From Desulfospira sp963664655 (GTDB lineage Bacteria; Desulfobacterota; Desulfobacteria; Desulfobacterales; Desulfobacteraceae), in the NCBI GenBank assembly GCA_963664655.2, contig OY761554.1:434001-498000 (forward strand): a DNA stretch of 64,000 nucleotides, in the 5' to 3' direction. Of this stretch, positions 43,586 through 50,715 are shown piece after piece; positions within the stretch are counted from its first letter, which is position 1, and every line of letters starts with the position of its first letter. A model generated the notes under the pieces. That model was given only the letters and a program-made list of their open reading frames with translations. It was not told the DNA's origin and did no database searches. A program made the translations under genes and the position numbers.

Positions 43586-44984
43586 ACGATTCCGCAGTTT
43601 GGGCTTTCGGTTGGGAATGTCCTATGCCCTGATTTTTGGGCTGGTTTCATCGGCCGGAATCTGTGCTCTTTATGTGATCATCGCATCCCACCTGATGCAT
43701 GAGGCCGACTCCGGGCTGATGGACCAGAAACGGGCACTTGAACATTATGCCGCCTTTCACGATGACCGGGTTATCCAGGGGAAATTCATTGACGAGGCCG
43801 GCGCCAGGGGAACCTCCCGGGTGTTTTACAGCCTGATCTCTCCCCTGGGCGAACGCCTGGTCTCTTCGGATGCCTCGGCCTGGCAGGACATGGCCTGGGA
43901 TACCAACTGGCTGGTTCAGGCTGCCGCCCAGGGTCTGATATTCACGGATCTGTCCTTTGGACGGAAAAAGGCCCGGGTCCTCACCGCAGCCGTCACCCCG
44001 GAACGGTTCCTGCAAATTACCATATCCCTTAAAGAGGAAACCGCTTTTCTTGCCAAAGTGCGCGCCGGAGCCGTTATCTTTGTCCTGGCCATGGGGGCCG
44101 CCGGCATCGGTGCCGGCATCCTGATGGCAAGGAAAGCCCTCAAGGGACTTGACGCCGTTACCCTGGCCGTCAGGCGTGTGGCCGGCGGGGATTTCAAAGA
44201 ACGGGTGGCTGTCCAGGGCACCGGTATTGAAATGATGCGGCTTGGCCGGACCTATAACCAAATGGCGGACCGCATTGAATCCCTGATCCGGGAAATGACA
44301 CAGGTCAACGACAATATCGCCCATGACCTGAGAAGCCCCGTAACCCGTATCCGGGGACTGGCCGAAATGGCGGCGGGAGATCCGGCCTTGCCCGAACAGG
44401 GCATGGAGGCCCTTGGCAGCATCGTGGAAGAATGTGACCGCTTGGTTCACCTGATCAACACCATGCTGGAAATCTCCGAGGCCCAGACAGGCTTGGGGGA
44501 CATGACGCCCGGCAGCATGCCGGCTTCTGAACTGATATCCGGAACCATGGAAATGTTCGTGCCCCTGGCCGAGGAAAACCAGGTTGTTCTGGAGACGGTT
44601 GATGGGGCTGATTTCACGGTTTTCGGGGACCTAGGCAAAATCCAGCGGGCCCTTTCCAACCTGGTGGACAACGCCATCAAATACACCCCTTCAGGGGGGC
44701 AGGTCCGGCTGTCCGCGGCCCTGGAAAATAAAACCGCCAGAATCACGGTAACAGACACCGGCATGGGGATTTCCCCCCACGCCTTGCCCCGGATATTTGA
44801 GCGGTTTTACAGGGCCGACCAGAGCCGGAGCCTGCCCGGGAACGGCCTTGGCTTAAGCCTTGCCATGGCCTTTGCAAAAGCCCATAACGGCACCATTGAA
44901 ATCCATTCCGTTCCGGGGGCCGGCACCACCTGCACCCTCAGCCTGCCCTGCCCGGCCCCCCCTTCCTTTCCCCTCCGGGGTTAA
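43563..44984 (+). CDS. Sensor histidine kinase, partner of the OmpR-type regulator
   Basis: 473 residues from ATG 43563, whose N-terminus MFWKRLPERFRSLGFRLGMS suits a cytoplasmic lead-in to TM1; the frame is open further upstream inside the regulator gene. TM1 (about 18-40) and TM2 (about 165-185) flank a periplasmic sensor of about 125 residues. HAMP, HisKA with His254 (AHDLRSPVTRI) and HATPase (NLVDNAIKYT, DTGMGIS, GNGLGLSLA) follow. This is the CusS-like arrangement. The sensor lacks an obvious metal-binding His/Met cluster. A strong terminator follows. Confidence 0.92.
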   Translation: MFWKRLPERFRSLGFRLGMSYALIFGLVSSAGICALYVIIASHLMHEADSGLMDQKRALEHYAAFHDDRVIQGKFIDEAGARGTSRVFYSLISPLGERLVSSDASAWQDMAWDTNWLVQAAAQGLIFTDLSFGRKKARVLTAAVTPERFLQITISLKEETAFLAKVRAGAVIFVLAMGAAGIGAGILMARKALKGLDAVTLAVRRVAGGDFKERVAVQGTGIEMMRLGRTYNQMADRIESLIREMTQVNDNIAHDLRSPVTRIRGLAEMAAGDPALPEQGMEALGSIVEECDRLVHLINTMLEISEAQTGLGDMTPGSMPASELISGTMEMFVPLAEENQVVLETVDGADFTVFGDLGKIQRALSNLVDNAIKYTPSGGQVRLSAALENKTARITVTDTGMGISPHALPRIFERFYRADQSRSLPGNGLGLSLAMAFAKAHNGTIEIHSVPGAGTTCTLSLPCPAPPSFPLRG

Positions 44985-44993
44985 ACATAAAGA

Positions 44994-45015
44994 GTGGGCG
45001 AAGCCCACAATTTTT
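44994..45015 (+). terminator. Rho-independent terminator of the two-component operon
   Basis: GTGGGC (44994-44999) pairs with GCCCAC (45003-45008) over a three-base loop and is followed by AATTTTT. It is ten bases after the kinase stop codon. Confidence 0.75.
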
Positions 45016-45105
45016 ATATGAAAGTCTCAGTAACGTCCTGAGAAGACTTTCATTTTTCGTTGTGGACGGTGCTTGGTTGGATAATCCAAGCCGTCCGTGA
45101 CGGTT
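45013..45105 (+). repeat. 92-bp double-hairpin repeat, copy 3
   Basis: Same architecture as the other copies. The outer stem has GGACGG paired with CCGTCC, where copy 4 has GGGCGG with CGGCCC. This looks like paired change, which would favour a structured RNA or single-stranded DNA. It forms a tandem pair with copy 4. Confidence 0.8.
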
Positions 45106-45196
45106 TATATGAAAGTCTCACTAACAAGCCGAAAAGACTTTCATTTTTCGTTGTGGGCGGTGCTTGGTTGGATAACCAAGACGGCCCGTGGCCGTT
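45104..45196 (+). repeat. 92-bp double-hairpin repeat, copy 4
   Basis: It directly follows copy 3 with a 91-bp period. GAAAGTCT/AGACTTTC and CTTGGTT-GGAT-AACCAAG stems are both intact, and the end CGGCCCGTGGCCGTT equals that of copy 1. Confidence 0.8.
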
Positions 45197-45798
45197 ATAA
45201 AAACTGGGGGGTTAACGAAGAACAAGTCAACCCCTTCGGGATTTCATGTTTTTAAACCACCGAGGGCACAGAGGTTTGGCTTTCGCCAAACACCACAGAG
45301 GGGCTTGGACTCCTTGCTTTCTTGTCTCCAGTTTCTTGATTATACATCCATACTCACATATAAAACCGTTGGCAGATTACATGGGATCACCCGCCCCCCT
45401 TCCCCAGACACGGTTTTCCTGACGCGGCCCGGCCTCATGGTGCGGCAGCACTGCAATTATGAAGGCGACACTTATCTATTCGCCAAATAAATAAAAAGTT
45501 TTCCACCTTACCATTTGTTAATCTTGGGATAGGGCTGAGATAAGTTTGGGCGCATACAATAGGGCCGGATTTGAAAACCCCCTAACGGGGTAGTGTCAAA
45601 AAATTTATGAAAAGAAGCAACGAATGATGAAAAAGAATAAGTAAATTGGACGACGCAGAAAAGCCCCCCGAGATTCTCTGGATTTTTTGTAGGTCCAGAG
45701 AATCTCGGGGCGCTTTTCTGCTTATCGCGATACCCGACGAGCATGGGTATCCGTAGTTGTGTAAAAAGAATTGATCTTTGACAATCTGTTTTTGAAAG
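45197..45798. other. Non-coding region before and within the insertion sequence
   Basis: About 600 bases with no credible gene. It includes a CACAGAGG-type dispersed word pair around TTTGGCTTTCGCCAAA (about 45270-45298), the CGCATACAAT word at 45551-45560, a CCCCCTAACGGGG stem (about 45578-45590), and the long hairpin at 45655-45721. Confidence 0.6.
45655..45721. terminator. 28-bp near-perfect hairpin after the transposase gene
   Basis: The arms at 45655-45682 and 45694-45721 (GCAGAAAAGC... and its complement) pair over 28 bp with one mismatch and an 11-base loop containing six T. It is about 80 bp beyond the transposase stop. It may insulate the element from transcription; it is not a classical terminator because no T-run follows the stem. 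Confidence 0.5.
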
Positions 45799-47262
45799 TT
45801 AAGCTGCTGCTTGTTCAATCAGAGCAACCCACTTGTCGGGCATTAGAGAGTGTTCTTTAAGGGCCTCAAGTGACAGGGGGGTGGCGTTTTTCAAGGCACT
45901 GTGAGGCCTCATGAAGTTATAAAAGGCCACAAAAAGTGTTGTAAGCGCCACGGCACCGTCAAATGTTTTAAATCCGGCCCTTGGTCTGGTGTGATATTTG
46001 TAAGTACGGTTAAGGCGCTCAACCAGCTGCTTGAAGCTTCGGTATTCTTTGCTTTGGTCGTCAAGGTTTTTAAGGCCGATGACCGTTCGTTTTGTCAGCT
46101 TTCCGTCCTCGTTTTTTATCAAATCATTGTAGGCCATGACAGCTGCATCATAAGACGGGTTGCCGTCTGTGACCAGATCCGGATGTCTTGTGTTATCGGT
46201 GGGGTTGCCAAAGGTGTTATACAACAACGCCAGGGCCGGTTGCATTTCGCGGCTCTCAGAAAGGTTATATCCACATATAGCACGGGTTTTCGAATCAATA
46301 ACAAACCAGGTATAGGTCCATTTGTTATCAACAATAATGTATGTCTCATCAGCCGCTGATATCCCCATAGGCGCAGGACAATGTTCATCAATATATGGTG
46401 ATAGATGTTGTGCAGCCAGATTGATGTAATTCACAACGGTTTGGTGAGAAAGGCTGATATCAAATATGCCTTTAAGCGCATCTCTGGTGACCCGGGAACT
46501 TAGACCCAAATTTATAGCGAATGTCAACACGAGCCCCAACGTATGGTAATTGTGATGGATATTCCGCAGGTCAGCCTTAGTATCCGGAGCAGTCCTCTGT
46601 GTGAGCAGGTCGTCTGGTGATATGTGGTACTCCCTGTATTGATAATGAAGTTTGAAGTTGGGGTCATATTTTTGCCGTTGACGGATAGCCTGCTCCTTCT
46701 TTGTAAGCTGTGTTTTATTGTTCAGATAGTGGGGGCATTTATAGCTAAAGCATTTGTAGATGGTGCTTTGTTTACTTTGTTTCCATTTGGAAAGGGCCTT
46801 TGAGCAGTGGGGACATAAATATTTTGTTTTTCGCTGGCGCTTGGTGCCGTGAGAAGGGCTTGTCTTGCCGCAGATTTTACATTTAACCTGGGATTGTAAT
46901 TTTCCATTATTCAAATACAGGTATTTGCCTGGGGCGTTACAATGGCCGCATTTAGATCCGGCAGGAGGTTGTTTACCATTTCGATAACAAACAGGATTGA
47001 TCGGTTTGCCAGATAGACTTTCTTTGGCAGTTTTGAGCAATTTCCATTCCAGATTATAAGAAATTTCATCATCAGCTGGTAATGGAGGAACATGATCAAC
47101 ACGAAACTGCCGATAGTGGGGCGGTTTTTCATCCGGCTTAAGGGGAATATCTTTTCTGGAGTTGCTGAGGATTTCATGGAAGATGATTACGGCAGAAGCC
47201 AGTTCATTGAAGGTCAATCTTCGGCAGAACCATTTGATAAGACGCAATAAAGAATGATGCAT
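45799..47262 (-). CDS. DDE transposase with N-terminal zinc-ribbon motifs
   Basis: 487 residues. Residues about 105-180 have two Cys-x2-Cys style clusters (C105/C108, C128/C131, C150/C153, C171/C176), probably zinc-binding and DNA-contacting. The integrase-type catalytic core follows with D305 (SAADETYIIVD), D366 (VTDGNPSYDAA) and E415 (ERLNRTYKYHTRPRAGF), ending FYNFMRPHSAL. The core resembles IS6/IS240-type transposases; the longer N-terminus suggests another group. The frame is intact, so the element may be active. The ATG abuts one arm of the inverted word ATTGTATGCG. Confidence 0.9.
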   Translation of the reverse strand: MHHSLLRLIKWFCRRLTFNELASAVIIFHEILSNSRKDIPLKPDEKPPHYRQFRVDHVPPLPADDEISYNLEWKLLKTAKESLSGKPINPVCYRNGKQPPAGSKCGHCNAPGKYLYLNNGKLQSQVKCKICGKTSPSHGTKRQRKTKYLCPHCSKALSKWKQSKQSTIYKCFSYKCPHYLNNKTQLTKKEQAIRQRQKYDPNFKLHYQYREYHISPDDLLTQRTAPDTKADLRNIHHNYHTLGLVLTFAINLGLSSRVTRDALKGIFDISLSHQTVVNYINLAAQHLSPYIDEHCPAPMGISAADETYIIVDNKWTYTWFVIDSKTRAICGYNLSESREMQPALALLYNTFGNPTDNTRHPDLVTDGNPSYDAAVMAYNDLIKNEDGKLTKRTVIGLKNLDDQSKEYRSFKQLVERLNRTYKYHTRPRAGFKTFDGAVALTTLFVAFYNFMRPHSALKNATPLSLEALKEHSLMPDKWVALIEQAAA

Positions 47263-47335
47263 TGTATGCGGACCTTTCTGTTTTGATTTATTTTTTGGCG
47301 ATTATGAACCAACGACTGATTGGTTCGCATACAAT
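47261..47335. promoter_or_regulatory. Inverted repeat at the transposase start, possible operator
   Basis: ATTGTATGCGGACC (47261-47274) and GGTTCGCATACAAT (47322-47335) are inverted copies with 13 of 14 matches, about 47 bases apart, and the first arm touches the transposase start codon. A third copy of CGCATACAAT lies at 45551. They could be transposase-binding sites. Confidence 0.45.
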
Positions 47336-47450
47336 TTTACTTTCAAATTCAGGTTAAAGAACAGGGAAAGAAGAAAATTTGACCAAAACCCTTTAACGAA
47401 AAGGGTTTTGAAATATAAGTAAGAAAAAATTAATCCTGGCAGGGATCCTT

Positions 47451-48356
47451 TTGTTTACGGCCCTGGCCTTACCGGTCCGGGCAGGAGATGATACGGGCAG
47501 GGGCAAGTTAGTTCTCACTTCACTTGAGCCGGTCTATTCCATAACGGCCCGGCTGTGCCGCAGCACGGCGTTAAAGGCGGCCCGGCTTTTTCCGGAAGGG
47601 GTGAGAATGGAAAGCCAGGCCCGGCATGTAAACGCCCAGAAGGACACACTGGCCGGTCCTTTGAAACAGGCCCTGGCGGTTGTTTCCCTTCGCAGCGCCT
47701 GGCCCGGCGATCCCCTTTATCCGTCGGCCCGGGAGCAGAATATTGGGGTTATTGAAATTGACGGGACCATGCCCTTTGACCGGAAAAAGGCCGGGGTCCC
47801 CCTTCTGGATGCCCCGGTGTGGAACCAGAGCCGGCGGGTTTCCTGCACCCTGTTATGGCTCAGCCTTTCCAATGCCTCCCGGATGGCGGATATCATCGCA
47901 GGGGACCTGATGCGGCTCAGCCCCGGGGAAGAGGGAATTATCAGCCAAAACCTGAAGGCATTCAAACAGGATGCTTTCAAGCTCAGAAGCACCTATGAAT
48001 CGCGGTTTGCGCAGCTTGACAGCTTAGAGGCCATTGCCATGACCGGGGATTTTGTCTACCTGACCCAAGATTTCAATATCGACATTGCCCAATACTTTTT
48101 AAAACCCGAAATCGACTGGGCCCCGGAGGATCTGGCCATGTTGAAACAGACCATTGAGGACAACGCCATAAAGGCAGTCATTCACAAATGGACGCCAGAC
48201 CCCAAAATCATGGCGGTGATACAGGCTTCCGGTGCCCGCCTGGCGGTGCTGGATGCCATGGACCCCGGAACCCGGGGCAGCCGTACCGGGGAGGCTGACA
48301 CCTATCTTGCGGCCATGAGGCAAAACCTTACCCGCCTGGCCCAGGCCCTTGAGTAG
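47451..48356 (+). CDS. ZnuA/TroA-like metal-binding protein with damaged start
   Basis: 301 residues from TTG 47451, but the frame stays open back to 47412, and translation of 47418-47480 gives SKKKLILAGILLFTALALP, a good signal peptide. The codon before it (47415-47417) is ATA where ATG is expected, and no Shine-Dalgarno sequence is present, so expression is doubtful. The body matches metal ABC substrate-binding proteins of cluster A-I (LVLTSLEPVYSITARL ... IDGTMPF ... VVIHKWTPDPK-like end), although the His-rich loop and clear metal histidines are missing. No permease or ATPase gene is next to it. An insertion sequence lies immediately upstream. Its last 22 codons are duplicated at 49792-49873. 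Confidence 0.6.
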   Translation: MFTALALPVRAGDDTGRGKLVLTSLEPVYSITARLCRSTALKAARLFPEGVRMESQARHVNAQKDTLAGPLKQALAVVSLRSAWPGDPLYPSAREQNIGVIEIDGTMPFDRKKAGVPLLDAPVWNQSRRVSCTLLWLSLSNASRMADIIAGDLMRLSPGEEGIISQNLKAFKQDAFKLRSTYESRFAQLDSLEAIAMTGDFVYLTQDFNIDIAQYFLKPEIDWAPEDLAMLKQTIEDNAIKAVIHKWTPDPKIMAVIQASGARLAVLDAMDPGTRGSRTGEADTYLAAMRQNLTRLAQALE

Positions 48357-48365
48357 ACCTTGCGG
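48284..48365 (+). repeat. 82-bp direct repeat, left copy
   Basis: Identical in all 82 positions to 49792-49873. It covers the last 22 codons, stop codon and 10 bases after the metal-binding-protein gene. The two copies, 1508 bp apart and in the same orientation, bracket the PEP-CTERM-type gene. Confidence 0.95.
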
Positions 48366-48427
48366 CGGTATGCGTGCTGATGACCTTAACCCCGTAAGGC
48401 AGATCCATGGTTTCACTTGGTATTTCA
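48363..48427 (-). pseudogene. Fragment of the downstream lipoprotein gene
   Basis: 65 bases match 50044-50108, an internal part of the lipoprotein gene, at 63 positions. The fragment joins the 82-bp repeat at the shared triplet CGG, which suggests a 170-bp deletion at short homology in this copy. It has no start or stop and cannot be functional. Confidence 0.85.
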
Positions 48428-48644
48428 AAGGGTGCCGGAACCATTTTACAAATTAAAAAAACTCACCACTGTTTCATATTTCCCGGTATGGCTTGAGGGG
48501 CACTACAAGAAGTGGGATCGGAAAGGCTTTTCAATAAAGGGATTCGACCATTCCGAAGGACCTGTCTCCGAAACTCCTGCGATACTGGAGGAGAAAAGCT
48601 GTCGAAGAAAATGAAACCCCGTCTGTTACTTTTATTACATACAA

Positions 48645-48686
48645 TTGTGAAGTTTTTTTCATAAAGTTGTGAAGTTTTTTTCACAA
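48645..48686 (+). promoter_or_regulatory. Two tandem 20-bp dyads, 22-bp period
   Basis: TTGTGAAGTTTTTTTCATAA (48645-48664) and TTGTGAAGTTTTTTTCACAA (48667-48686). The second is a perfect TTGTGAA-N6-TTCACAA dyad. The spacing differs from CRP sites (TGTGA-N8-TCACA rather than N6). Both lie about 130-155 bp upstream of the -24 element, a usual distance for enhancer-binding activators. The proximal site is 19/20 identical to the one before the transglutaminase gene. Confidence 0.7.
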
Positions 48687-48816
48687 TCACTTATAACTTA
48701 TTAAATCAACAGGTCAACTTCAGAGGAGTTTAAAGTGAGATGTAATATCATAACCGCTCAAAAAAACAATAAATCGCGAAATATATGATTATTTTGCCAA
48801 CCCCGTTAGCTATCAA

Positions 48817-48833
48817 TTGGCATAATTATTGCT
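48817..48833 (+). promoter_or_regulatory. Sigma-54 promoter of the PEP-CTERM-type gene
   Basis: TTGGCATAATTATTGCT has GG and GC exactly ten bases apart and matches consensus at TGGCA and TTGCT. Transcription would begin near 48844, about 80 bases before the ATG. Sigma-54 control of PEP-CTERM genes (PrsK/PrsR systems) is known in other Proteobacteria. Confidence 0.8.
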
Positions 48834-48922
48834 CATTATTAACAACTAATTCTTGCTGATTGTTGCATTTAATCAAAAATTATTATTTCTTTACCAGCGA
48901 TTAAAAAAGGAGAAAATTAACA

Positions 48923-49597
48923 ATGTTACCGTTTAAATCAGGGTGGACCGGTGTGTTGGCGATATTTGTTTGTCTGGCGATATACCAGCAGGTATCGGCT
49001 GCCCAATTAGTCATCGAAAACGGAGAACTCATGGGGGCCAATAACGTCACAGTCAATGGCACCGATTACAATGTCCGGTTTGTAGAGGGATCGGCGCTGT
49101 CGCTTTATAACACTGATGGTACATGGCATCTTATGTTTAATTCATGGTCTGATGCTTTGCAGGCAGCTCAAGCCCTGGATGAAGTATTTGTGGATACCGG
49201 CGATTATTCATTTGATTCTGATCCACTCCTGACACACGGTATCAGTGAAACCACAGTAAATGAACAACCATTCGCGCATGAAGGCTATATACTCGTCCCA
49301 TATCGTGTTTTTACATCCGGCCTCTCTCAGTATGAGAAGACATATGTGCAGAATGCCTATTTTCTCAACAGTGCTCCTGTGGTTTCAACAGACACTGCCG
49401 GCGGAATAAAACAATTTGAGGTGGGTGTCGACATGACCGATGGCGGCGAATATGACTGGGCAACGATTTATGTTTACACAACCTGGTCATTGTCCGGCAC
49501 GCCCTACATTAACCCGGTTCCGGTTCCCGCCTCATTTTTGCTGCTGGTTACAGGACTGATCGGCCTGGCCGGATTCAACAGAAAAATAAGACAATAA
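48923..49597 (+). CDS. Secreted protein with PEP-CTERM-type (VPxPA) sorting signal
   Basis: 224 residues. A signal peptide ends near QQVSA-AQ. The central part is a polar, acidic beta-rich sequence with no known domain. The C-terminus, about 26 residues from VPVPASFLLLVTGLIG, has the proline motif, hydrophobic helix and basic end (FNRKIRQ) of PEP-CTERM-type signals cut by exosortase; the glutamate of the PEP triplet is absent, as in VPxPA variants. No exosortase gene is in the window. GGAG precedes the ATG. Such proteins are tied to exopolysaccharide and biofilm or floc formation. Confidence 0.85.
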   Translation: MLPFKSGWTGVLAIFVCLAIYQQVSAAQLVIENGELMGANNVTVNGTDYNVRFVEGSALSLYNTDGTWHLMFNSWSDALQAAQALDEVFVDTGDYSFDSDPLLTHGISETTVNEQPFAHEGYILVPYRVFTSGLSQYEKTYVQNAYFLNSAPVVSTDTAGGIKQFEVGVDMTDGGEYDWATIYVYTTWSLSGTPYINPVPVPASFLLLVTGLIGLAGFNRKIRQ

Positions 49598-49609
49598 CTT
49601 CATGATGAT

Positions 49610-49651
49610 TTGGGCAGGGCCGCCGTTTGTCCTGGGCCCTGCCCAATTTTT
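49610..49651 (+). terminator. Rho-independent terminator of the PEP-CTERM-type gene
   Basis: A perfect 12-bp stem, TTGGGCAGGGCC (49610-49621) with GGCCCTGCCCAA (49635-49646), is followed by TTTTT. It is twelve bases after the stop codon. Confidence 0.92.
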
Positions 49652-49706
49652 ATAGATCACTATTCCTTGAGGCCCCCTTTAAAAAAGCGCCGCTAAAACA
49701 AGCTGA

Positions 49707-49762
49707 CAGGCCTCCAGCGCCCATTGGACGAGTTCCGGTTTCCCGTCCAATGGCTTCCGGCC
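49707..49762. other. Hairpin between terminator and duplicated segment
   Basis: CCATTGGACG (49721-49730) pairs perfectly with CGTCCAATGG (49744-49753), flanked by AGGCCT/CCGGCCT. No T-run follows. It may be part of the junction left by the rearrangement. Confidence 0.5.
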
Positions 49763-49791
49763 TCCCTATATTATAGGTATTATTTATTAAA

Positions 49792-49873
49792 TACCGGGGA
49801 GGCTGACACCTATCTTGCGGCCATGAGGCAAAACCTTACCCGCCTGGCCCAGGCCCTTGAGTAGACCTTGCGG
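49792..49873 (+). pseudogene. 82-bp direct repeat, right copy: 3' remnant of the metal-binding-protein gene
   Basis: It encodes the last 22 residues (TGEADTYLAAMRQNLTRLAQ-ALE) and stop of the gene at 47451-48356 with no upstream coding part. It is identical to 48284-48365. In front of it the sequence changes abruptly to AT-rich. Together with the left copy it marks the ends of the inserted PEP-CTERM cassette. Confidence 0.93.
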
Positions 49874-49906
49874 GAAAACGGGCTGTAAACAACATGCTGA
49901 AGGCGT

Positions 49907-50458
49907 TTAGTATTTCCCCTGGCTGAATGTTACGGTGACGGTTTCCCCGTTTTCCAATTCAAAGGCAATGTCCGTAAAATACATGTGGCCGCCGCCGGCA
50001 ACACAAGAGGAGGGCGCCAGATAAGCCCCTCGGGAAAACCTTCCGGCGGTATGCGTGCTGATGACCTTAACCCCTTCAGGCAGATCCATGGTTTCACTTG
50101 GTATTTCAGGTGAAATGAACGTTTCCTTTTCAGCATCAAACAGATATCTCCATTTGCCGTGATGTCCCGAAGGCCAGTCCACATCATAGGCTGACATTTT
50201 AATGCCGACCACTTTGCTTTGAAAATGCTCTCTCAATCCGGCAAGATCAAAGGTAAATGAGGGGAAATGGGGATCCGTCCCGCCGCATTTTTTGCCCTGT
50301 TCCCCGGGCGGCACTCTTTTGCCGTCCCACCGGGCATCATTCACCTTCACAAGCGTACCCGCACCGTTCAAATCCGCCATTTCCACCTTTTGGGCCGACA
50401 CGCATCCCATCGTAAAAACAGCCAGACAGGCCATGACCGCAAATGTCATTCTTTTCAT
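49907..50458 (-). CDS. Lipoprotein of unknown function
   Basis: 183 residues. A signal peptide ends at a lipobox with Cys19 (FTMGC). The mature part is beta-rich with KVNDARWDGKRVPPGEQ, an HFPSFTFDLAGL segment, DVDWPSGHHGKW and a C-terminal GGHMYFTDIAFELENGETVTVTF strand pair; I do not recognise the family. Two cysteines (CGG and SSCVAGGG) might pair. AAAGGAG precedes the ATG. A 65-bp internal piece is duplicated at 48363-48427. It is convergent with the remnant of the metal-binding-protein gene, suggesting these were neighbours before the rearrangement. Confidence 0.8.
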   Translation of the reverse strand: MKRMTFAVMACLAVFTMGCVSAQKVEMADLNGAGTLVKVNDARWDGKRVPPGEQGKKCGGTDPHFPSFTFDLAGLREHFQSKVVGIKMSAYDVDWPSGHHGKWRYLFDAEKETFISPEIPSETMDLPEGVKVISTHTAGRFSRGAYLAPSSCVAGGGHMYFTDIAFELENGETVTVTFSQGKY

Positions 50459-50677
50459 GATTCAATGTCTCCTTTTCATCAGATTAAAAATTTCATATCA
50501 GCCATTCCCGGCGAAAACCAAACCGCTAATTTTCTGTCGATATTACCCTGAAACCCGCTTTTATTTCAACGGCCCCAATTGAATTTAAACAGAATTCGCA
50601 TCGAATTTTCACATTGAAGCATTCAACGGAGGATAACGCTTTTTAAAATTTCAAATATTTTAAGCCATGATTTTGTA

Positions 50678-50706
50678 TTGACACGTTTAAAAAATGTGTG
50701 ATACCG
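50678..50706 (+). promoter_or_regulatory. Possible sigma-70 promoter of the uptake operon
   Basis: A perfect -35 box TTGACA (50678-50683) is followed after 16 bases by GATACC with an upstream TG (extended -10 type). The -10 box is weak. It is the best promoter candidate ahead of the nine-gene plus-strand locus. Confidence 0.4.
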
Positions 50707-50715
50707 ATATGCGGC

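Larger units (their letters stand above)
45551..47335 (-). mobile_element. Insertion sequence, boundaries approximate
   Basis: One transposase gene (45799-47262) with flanking repeats. CGCATACAAT is found at 45551-45560 and 47326-47335, and inverted at 47261-47270. A weaker imperfect pair, GGGGTAGTGTCAAA (45587-45600) and the complement of TTTGACCAAAACCC (47378-47391), matches at 10 of 14 positions. No target-site duplication is convincing, so the exact ends are unknown. It sits just before a gene that has lost a normal start. Confidence 0.6.
48428..48922 (+). other. AT-rich regulatory region of the PEP-CTERM-type gene
   Basis: About 500 bases without a credible gene. A small open frame at 48417-48614 overlaps the duplicated fragment and shows no family sequence. 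From 48600 the composition becomes AT-rich. This part holds the tandem dyads at 48645-48686 and the sigma-54 promoter at 48817-48833. Confidence 0.7.

Noticed and set aside
45188..45490. Open frame of 100 codons after repeat copy 4
   Set aside because: It spans dispersed repeat words, has no ribosome-binding site and no recognisable protein pattern.
48645..48686. CRP/FNR-type sites
   Set aside because: TGTGA and TCACA are eight bases apart, not six, and the sites are tandem and far upstream of a sigma-54 promoter, which fits an enhancer-binding activator better.
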